Notes under the pieces: model-generated
What the model was told of the DNA's origin: nothing
Databases searched by the model: none
The model's input: the letters and a program-made list of their open reading frames with translations, nothing else
In this document: positions 6,640 through 11,084 of the stretch, piece after piece
How positions within the stretch are numbered: position 1 is the first letter of the stretch
Layout: the number at the start of each line of letters is the position of its first letter
Assembly (NCBI GenBank): GCA_016302435.1
Contig: JAEDNQ010000071.1
Span: forward strand, 1-11,084
Origin: Bacteroidaceae bacterium
GTDB lineage: Bacteria > Bacteroidota > Bacteroidia > Bacteroidales > Bacteroidaceae
Direction of reading: 5' to 3'
Length of the DNA stretch: 11,084 bases
Made by a program: the position numbers and the translations under genes

Positions 6640-8988
6640 CTATGCTTTGTCAGCAGTGCCCTTGCGTCCTTTCTTGGCAGCAGGTTTGGAGGCAGGCTGC
6701 GGGTTGTTGATGATGTCCATGCATTCTTGATAGGTCAAAGATGATGGATCTTTGATAGTCTTTGGGAGTTTGTAGTTGTTTCCTTTGTATTTGATATAGG
6801 GTCCGAAACGGCCATTCATGACTTCGAGTTCTGCATCTTCTGCAAATGTCTTCATGTGGGCTGCCGCGTCTTCCTTGCGCTTGTCTTCGATGAGGCTTAT
6901 GGCCTGGCTCAGGTCTATGTCCATAGGATTGATGTTCTTGGGTACGGACACATATTTTTTGGCATGCAGCACATACGGACCGAAGCGTCCTGTGCCCACG
7001 GTGACCGTCTGCCCTTCATACTCTCCAAGGGTCTTAGGGAGCTGGAAGAGTTCGAGGGCTTCTTCGAGGGTGATGGTGGCTATGCTTTGTCCTTTGTTGA
7101 GCTGGGCAAAGCGTGGGCGTTCAGTTTCGCTTGCCACACCTATCTGCACCATTGGGCCAAAGCGACCTATCTTGACGCTGACAGGTTTGCCTGTGCCAGG
7201 TTCTTCTCCCAAGACTCTCTCGCCGACCTTGTGCTCGTTCTTCTCTTGCAGGGTGGCTTCGACGAGTGGTTCGAGCTGTGCGTAGAAGTCTTGCATCATC
7301 TTGTGCCAGTTTTCGCGTCCGTCGGCTATCTCGTCAAACTCTTTCTCCACGTTGGCTGTGAAGTTGTAGTCGATGATTTGAGGGAATGAGTGCATGAGGA
7401 AGTCGTTGACTACGGTGCCTATGTCTGTAGGCAGCAGCTTGCCTTTTTCCTTGCCGAAGACTTCTGTCTTTGTTGACTTCTTTATCTTGTTGTCGGCGAG
7501 TCGCAGGATGGTGTACTCATGTTTCTCGCCTGGCTTGTCTCCTTTCTCAACATATTCGCGCTGTTGGATAGTGGAGATGGTGGGGGCGTATGTTGACGGG
7601 CGGCCTATGCCGAGTTCTTCCAGCTTTTTGACGAGGCTTGCCTCTGTATAGCGAAGAGGGTGCTGTGAGAAGCGCTGTGTGGCTGTCATCTCCTTCATTA
7701 TCAGTGTCTCGCCGTTGCTGACTGGAGGCAGGATGACGATGGTGTCCTCAGCCTGTGTGTCGTCGTCGTTGGATTCTTTGTAGACGCGGAGGAATCCGTC
7801 GAAGGTTATGACCTCTCCTGTGGCTGTGAAGATGGTGTCTTGCTGGTCTGCCGCATCTTTCATGCTTATGGTGATGGTAGTCTTTTCTGCTTCAGCATCA
7901 GCCATCTGACACGCTACGGTACGTTTCCAGATGAGGTCGTACAGGCGGCGCTCCTGTGCATTGCCTTCTATCTCGTGGTTGGAGATGTAAGTGGGTCGAA
8001 TGGCCTCGTGGGCTTCTTGCGCTCCTTTAGCGTTGGTATGGAACTGTCGTGGCTTGGAGTATGCCTCGCCGTGCATGGCGACGATTTCGTCTTTTGTGGT
8101 GTTGATGCAGAGGGAGGAGAGGTTGACGGAGTCGGTACGCATGTATGTGATGAATCCTGACTCATAGAGATGTTGAGCTATCATCATGGTTTGTGACACG
8201 GTGAATCCGAGCTTGCGTGCTGCCTCTTGCTGAAGGGTGGAGGTAGTGAATGGTGGTGCAGGGCTCTTCTTCACGGGTTTTTTCTCTATGTCAGAGACGT
8301 AAAATTCCTTGCCGCAGCATGATTTGAGGAAATTGGCTGCTTCTTCCTCGTTTCTGAAGCCGTGAGCGAGGCTGGCTTTGACTTCTTGTCCTTTGACAGT
8401 GAAGATGGCTGACACGCGGTACGAAGACTCGCTTGTGAAGCTTTCAATTTCCCTTTCACGTTCTACTATAAGGCGTACTGCTACACTCTGCACTCTACCT
8501 GCCGAGAGGCTTGGCTTGAGCTTTTTCCAAAGGACGGGTGAGAGCTTGAAACCGACAATGCGGTCAAGCACGCGTCGTGCCTGCTGGGCATTGACGAGTC
8601 CCATGTCGATGGTGCGTGGAGATTCAATTGCCTTGAGGATGGCGTTTTTTGTGATCTCATGGAATACGATACGTTTTGCCGCGTTGGGGTCAAGTCCTAA
8701 CACCTGGCTCAAGTGCCAGCTGATGGCTTCTCCCTCGCGGTCTTCATCGGATGCGAGCCATACGGTCTCTGATGCCTTGGCTTCCTTTCGAAGTTCTGCC
8801 ACGACTGATACTTTGTCGGCAGGTATTTCATACTCTGGAGAGAAGTCGTCGAGGTTGACGCTCATCTCCTTTTTCTTCAGGTCACGGATATGACCGTAAG
8901 ATGATAGAACCTTGTAATCCTTGCCGAGGAATTTCTCCAGAGTCTTAGCCTTGGCTGGAGACTCGACAATAACCAGATTTTTCTGCAT
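6640..8988 (-). CDS. topA: DNA topoisomerase I (type IA)
   Basis: Relaxes negatively supercoiled DNA by a single-strand break and strand passage. The protein is 782 aa from ATG at 8986-8988. A Toprim domain opens it (NLVIVESPAKAKTLEKFLG, with Glu9), and the metal-binding acidic motif SDEDREGEA has Asp81, Asp83 and Glu85. The catalytic Tyr282 is in GFITYMRTDS, and AGRVQSVAVRLIVEREREI is a further type IA block. The C-terminus has no tetracysteine zinc fingers. It has three GRFGP-centred repeats (about 606-617, 665-677 and 724-743) and a basic Ala/Lys tail ending KKGRKGTADKA. This is the Bacteroidota-type arrangement rather than the E. coli one. The frame is open 93 codons further upstream, but that stretch is low-complexity, crosses the topA promoter and an RNA-like element, and lacks family similarity. 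topA heads the minus-strand run, with aroK 6 bp behind it. Confidence 0.96.
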   Translation of the reverse strand: MQKNLVIVESPAKAKTLEKFLGKDYKVLSSYGHIRDLKKKEMSVNLDDFSPEYEIPADKVSVVAELRKEAKASETVWLASDEDREGEAISWHLSQVLGLDPNAAKRIVFHEITKNAILKAIESPRTIDMGLVNAQQARRVLDRIVGFKLSPVLWKKLKPSLSAGRVQSVAVRLIVEREREIESFTSESSYRVSAIFTVKGQEVKASLAHGFRNEEEAANFLKSCCGKEFYVSDIEKKPVKKSPAPPFTTSTLQQEAARKLGFTVSQTMMIAQHLYESGFITYMRTDSVNLSSLCINTTKDEIVAMHGEAYSKPRQFHTNAKGAQEAHEAIRPTYISNHEIEGNAQERRLYDLIWKRTVACQMADAEAEKTTITISMKDAADQQDTIFTATGEVITFDGFLRVYKESNDDDTQAEDTIVILPPVSNGETLIMKEMTATQRFSQHPLRYTEASLVKKLEELGIGRPSTYAPTISTIQQREYVEKGDKPGEKHEYTILRLADNKIKKSTKTEVFGKEKGKLLPTDIGTVVNDFLMHSFPQIIDYNFTANVEKEFDEIADGRENWHKMMQDFYAQLEPLVEATLQEKNEHKVGERVLGEEPGTGKPVSVKIGRFGPMVQIGVASETERPRFAQLNKGQSIATITLEEALELFQLPKTLGEYEGQTVTVGTGRFGPYVLHAKKYVSVPKNINPMDIDLSQAISLIEDKRKEDAAAHMKTFAEDAELEVMNGRFGPYIKYKGNNYKLPKTIKDPSSLTYQECMDIINNPQPASKPAAKKGRKGTADKA

Positions 8989-9041
8989 ATATATAGTTGT
9001 GTCTTTGTTTACTGACTTTGTGTGTTTGAGCAATTCGGGTG

Positions 9042-9049
9042 CAAAGGTA
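9042..9049 (-). promoter_or_regulatory. topA promoter, Bacteroidota -7 element TACCTTTG
   Basis: On the minus strand, positions 9049 to 9042 read TACCTTTG, an exact match to the Bacteroidota -7 consensus TAnnTTTG, followed by C. Transcription would begin near 9035, giving a leader of about 45 nt before the topA ATG. No good -33 TTTG box is seen at the usual distance. The upstream DNA is instead A-rich, with an 8-base run (9054-9061), an alternating TA stretch (9067-9078) and a 9-base run (9085-9093). Confidence 0.65.
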
Positions 9050-9152
9050 AAGATTTTTTTTCTTCCTATATATATAATGTGTGATTTTTTTTTGATTTTA
9101 TGATTATTTTCCAAATGGTGAGCTTTGGTATAATAGTGATGAATCAAGGAGG

Positions 9153-9279
9153 GAAGAGGTCTTTTTGTTGTGGCTGAAGAGCCGGACGAAGCTCCCTTGT
9201 GCTGTGCCGTGGTGAGCGGTGCAGATGTTTTGCCAGCCCTGTGCATAGACGCTTCAGGTATGGGCAATAGACCTTTTTT
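9153..9279 (+). ncRNA. Candidate 6S-like structured RNA
   Basis: A GC-rich island in AT-rich intergenic DNA whose two ends fold together. A 9-pair outer stem joins 9154-9162 to 9269-9277 (core AGGTCT/AGACCT, with one G-U pair). A short helix TTGT/GCAA joins 9168-9171 to 9264-9267, and CTGAAG (9174-9179) pairs with CTTCAG (9252-9257). A large internal bubble follows (about 22 nt on the 5' side, 27 nt on the 3' side). An 8-pair apical hairpin CTGTGCCG (9202-9209) / CGGTGCAG, i.e. 9217-9224 with two wobbles, closes it. The 3' end runs into six Ts (9274-9279), which fixes the plus strand as the transcribed one. A closing stem, central bubble and apical arm is the architecture of 6S RNA, which mimics open promoter DNA and binds RNA polymerase; about 125 nt suits the Bacteroidota 6S-Flavo class better than the longer E. 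coli form. The structure is seen in the sequence; the 6S identity is inferred. No TAnnTTTG promoter was found upstream; TATAAT at 9129-9134 is the nearest candidate. Confidence 0.5.
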
Positions 9280-9316
9280 GTACGATGAAATCGACGAAAA
9301 TGGACTTTTGATTCAT

Positions 9317-9369
9317 TTTTGTAACAAAATAATCGTCCAAAGTTTCATATCTTTAAATCTTTGTTACAA
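9317..9369. promoter_or_regulatory. Pair of operator-like odd palindromes
   Basis: TTTTGTAACAAAA at 9317-9329 is a palindrome about its central base. TTGTTACAA at 9361-9369 is the reverse complement of that site's inner nine bases. Their centres (9323 and 9365) are 42 bp apart, four helical turns, so a bound protein would sit on the same DNA face at both. They lie upstream of the TAATTTTG element at 9399-9406, a position suited to a regulator of the transporter operon. The regulator is unknown, and AT-rich DNA makes chance resemblance possible. Confidence 0.35.
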
Positions 9370-9398
9370 TAGAGCAAGCCACATACAGATAAAATAAG

Positions 9399-9406
9399 TA
9401 ATTTTG
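9399..9406 (+). promoter_or_regulatory. Promoter of the transporter operon, -7 element TAATTTTG
   Basis: TAATTTTG matches the Bacteroidota -7 consensus TAnnTTTG exactly and is followed by C, the same context as the topA promoter. Transcription would start near 9413, leaving a leader of about 165 nt before the ATG at 9578. No convincing -33 TTTG box is seen 19-21 bp upstream, which may mean the promoter needs an activator. Confidence 0.5.
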
Positions 9407-9420
9407 CACTCGAAAGACTG

Positions 9421-9548
9421 TCACTTCGGTTTTGCTTCGGTTTGCTCGGGTTGGAACCTTGCCAATGCGGCGGCATGCCCGATGTCTCCGTATGGCATAT
9501 AGTGGCGGGCTGCATGGTCGGGAAAGAGCCTTTCAGGCAGACAAGTGA
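9421..9548 (+). promoter_or_regulatory. Structured 5' leader of the sugar transporter gene
   Basis: A second GC-rich island, within the predicted transporter mRNA leader. Its ends pair: TCACTT (9421-9426) with AAGTGA (9543-9548), then GTTTTGC (9429-9435) with GCAGAC (9537-9542) with one bulged T. Inside are GCTC (9444-9447) with GAGC (9526-9529), GCCCG (9477-9481) with CGGGC (9506-9510), and a small hairpin GCCT-TTC-AGGC near the 3' end that competes with the closing stem. The closing stem ends 29 nt before the start codon, so folding could affect translation. No known riboswitch class (cobalamin, TPP, SAM, fluoride) is recognised. The stems are seen directly; a cis-regulatory role is inferred. 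Confidence 0.4.
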
Positions 9549-9577
9549 ATATAACTAATTTAATATCTATATCAACA

Positions 9578-10987
9578 ATGGAAACAGTTAACAATGCTCA
9601 GGAAGCTAAAGGCTTCTACAAACTCAGCTGGATGCAGCGCATCGGCTTTGGTTCTGGCGACTTGGCACAGAACCTGATTTTTCAGGTCACTTGCATGTAC
9701 CTGTTGTTTTTCTATACCGACATCTACGGACTTAATGAAATTGACGTGTCGGTGATGTTCCTTGTCGGCAATGTGGCTAACGTCATCTGGGACCCTATAG
9801 TGGGAGCTCTCATTGACAAGAGCAATCCAAAGTTGGGAAAATACCGTTCATACCTCGTATACGTCGGCATACCCCTCTCAGGATTCGCCATCTTATGTTT
9901 CTATGACGGATTTGCTCCCTCCCTCGTATATGCCTATGTCACATACATAGCGATGACCCTCCTGTACACATTCATCAACGTACCATACGGAGCTCTCAAC
10001 TCAGCTCTTACCCGCGACACCAACGAGATAACCATTCTGACCTCTGTCCGCATGTTCCTTGCCAACTGCGGTGGTCTGGCCGTAGGCTCAGGTCTTCCAC
10101 TCCTCATTGCCTTCTTCACAGATGAGAAGACTGACGGTCTGCCAAAGGACCCTAAGGCATGGTTCATAACAATGAGCATCTACGGCGTCGTAGGTCTTCT
10201 GCTCCTCTTCTTCTGTTTCTCACAGTGTAAGGAGAGAGTTGTCATGGACGCAAAGGAGAGCGAGAATGTCAAAGCGAGCGACCTCGTGGTTGAGTTTGTG
10301 CGCAATCGCCCTCTGCGAGTCATAGCATTCTTCTTCATCACCGCTTTTGCCATGATGTCCATTGGCAATGCTGCAGGCGCATATTTCGTCAACAGCAATC
10401 TTCACGGCACACCTGAGCAACTTTCTATCTTCATGGGCCTCGGATCAGCTCCAGCCTTCATCTTCATGCCTTTCGTGCCAGTTATCAAAAAGGCTATAGG
10501 TAAGAGAAACATGTTCTATGCCTTCCTCACTATTGCCATCATCGGCATGGCAGCTCTCTACATCATCGCAAAGATGGAGACACCCAATATGACGCTCATT
10601 TACATTGCACAGTTTATCAAAAGCACCGGTGTCATTGTGGCAACAGGCTACATGTGGGCTCTTGTGCCTGAGGTCATCTCTTATGGCGAATATACCAGCG
10701 GCAAGCGCATAGCAGGTATTGTCAATGCGCTTACAGGTCTGTTCTTCAAGGCTGGCATGACACTCGGAAGCGTTGTGGCACCTGCCGTGTTGGCTTATGT
10801 AGCATACAATAAGGAGACAGTTGAGCAGACTCCATTTGCACAGGAAGGTATACTCTGGCTCGTATGCGTTATCCCTGCTATACTGCTTGCGGTGGCCATG
10901 ATCATCATCTCTCAGTATGAACTCACAGACGAGAAGATTGACGAGATAAACAAGGCTATTGAGGAGCGCGCTCACAATGCCAAGTAA
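9578..10987 (+). CDS. GPH-family sugar:cation symporter (MelB-like MFS transporter)
   Basis: A 469-aa inner-membrane transporter of the glycoside-pentoside-hexuronide:cation symporter family, which imports sugars or short oligosaccharides with Na+ or H+. It has about 12 hydrophobic helices with a cytoplasmic loop in the middle (about 217-245). Family marks are Asp72 and Asp80 in IWDPIVGALIDKSNPKLGKY, matching the paired cation-site acids of MelB helix II. Others are NVPYGALNSALTRD at 134-147 and PEVISYGEYTSGKR at 364-377. The C-terminus is a charged helix. ATG at 9578 is chosen. An in-frame GTG at 9545 would add 11 AT-rich codons and overlap the leader's closing stem, and the bases before 9578 are typical A/T-rich Bacteroidota leader. 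A gene starting with a signal peptide follows after 58 bp, suggesting a glycan-use operon with the substrate set by that enzyme. The sugar cannot be read from this protein alone. Confidence 0.92.
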   Translation: METVNNAQEAKGFYKLSWMQRIGFGSGDLAQNLIFQVTCMYLLFFYTDIYGLNEIDVSVMFLVGNVANVIWDPIVGALIDKSNPKLGKYRSYLVYVGIPLSGFAILCFYDGFAPSLVYAYVTYIAMTLLYTFINVPYGALNSALTRDTNEITILTSVRMFLANCGGLAVGSGLPLLIAFFTDEKTDGLPKDPKAWFITMSIYGVVGLLLLFFCFSQCKERVVMDAKESENVKASDLVVEFVRNRPLRVIAFFFITAFAMMSIGNAAGAYFVNSNLHGTPEQLSIFMGLGSAPAFIFMPFVPVIKKAIGKRNMFYAFLTIAIIGMAALYIIAKMETPNMTLIYIAQFIKSTGVIVATGYMWALVPEVISYGEYTSGKRIAGIVNALTGLFFKAGMTLGSVVAPAVLAYVAYNKETVEQTPFAQEGILWLVCVIPAILLAVAMIIISQYELTDEKIDEINKAIEERAHNAK

Positions 10988-11045
10988 GTATAAAACCCAT
11001 CACCTTAAAAATATTTATTTCCCATCATTTTTACTATCATCATCA

Positions 11046-11084
11046 ATGAAAAATATCATCACAGCATTGGCTTTGGCAGCCATC
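11046..11084 (+). CDS. Start of a secreted protein gene, cut by the window edge
   Basis: ATG at 11046-11048 opens a frame of 13 codons to the end of the window (MKNIITALALAAI). Lys followed by a hydrophobic Ala/Leu/Ile run is a typical signal peptide start. It lies 58 bp past the transporter stop on the same strand, after an A/T-rich spacer with no hairpin terminator, so the two are probably co-transcribed. In Bacteroidota such partners of GPH symporters are often glycoside hydrolases, but nothing here identifies the product. Confidence 0.65.
   Translation, partial: MKNIITALALAAI

Noticed and set aside
8989..9267. 93-codon N-terminal extension of TopA
   Set aside because: It crosses the predicted topA promoter and the structured RNA element, and Toprim domains of this family start at MQKNLVIVESPAKA.
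9153..9279. SRP (4.5S) RNA, tRNA or tmRNA
   Set aside because: No GGAA-type SRP apical loop with its conserved internal bulges, no T-loop or anticodon arm, and far too short for tmRNA.
9407..9577. Cobalamin, TPP, SAM or fluoride riboswitch
   Set aside because: None of the conserved core sequences of these classes was found in the leader.
9545..9577. GTG start for the transporter at 9545
   Set aside because: It adds 11 residues with no family similarity and overlaps the leader's closing stem; ATG at 9578 has a typical A/T-rich leader.
9421..9597. Minus-strand open frame within the transporter leader, ending ...RFQPEQTEAKPK
   Set aside because: The GC-rich part reads like protein, but the upstream part is AT-rich leader, the only Met is internal, and the complementary stems favour RNA structure. 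A decayed gene fragment remains a weak alternative.

Overview
The window reads as a Bacteroidota chromosome, most likely order Bacteroidales and Prevotella-like. The inference rests on an S46 dipeptidyl peptidase with a signal peptide, a zinc-finger-less TopA ending in GRFGPY-type repeats, TAnnTTTG-type promoter elements instead of a standard -35/-10 pair, and A/T-rich leaders without clear Shine-Dalgarno sites. The genus is a guess; no rRNA or other marker is present.

Positions 1-8988 hold five genes, all on the minus strand. In transcription order they are topA (DNA topoisomerase I), aroK (shikimate kinase), speA (biosynthetic arginine decarboxylase), a Wzx/MATE-type polysaccharide flippase and a DPP7-like S46 dipeptidyl peptidase. 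topA and aroK are 6 bp apart and aroK and speA 41 bp apart, so these three look co-transcribed from a promoter near 9045. The flippase lies between two short-repeat arrays: a 57-bp unit on its upstream (speA) side and a 31-32-bp unit on its downstream (peptidase) side. The run ends in a strong hairpin terminator at 10-45.

Positions 8989-9577 form a 589-bp divergent intergenic region. It carries the topA promoter with A-tracts, then a GC-rich element at 9153-9279 whose ends fold back on each other around a large internal bubble and which ends in a T-run. This is a good candidate for a 6S-like regulatory RNA. Next come two odd palindromes 42 bp apart, a TAATTTTG promoter element, and a second structured GC-rich stretch forming the leader of the next gene.

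Positions 9578-11084 are on the plus strand: a GPH-family (MelB-like) sugar:cation symporter, then the first 13 codons of a gene starting with a signal peptide. The pair looks like the start of a glycan-use operon (secreted protein plus sugar importer), but the second gene is cut by the window edge and its product is unknown.

The genes are mostly ordinary housekeeping and accessory genes. The most interesting material is noncoding: the 6S-like RNA candidate, the structured transporter leader with its operator-like sites, and the two repeat arrays around the flippase.
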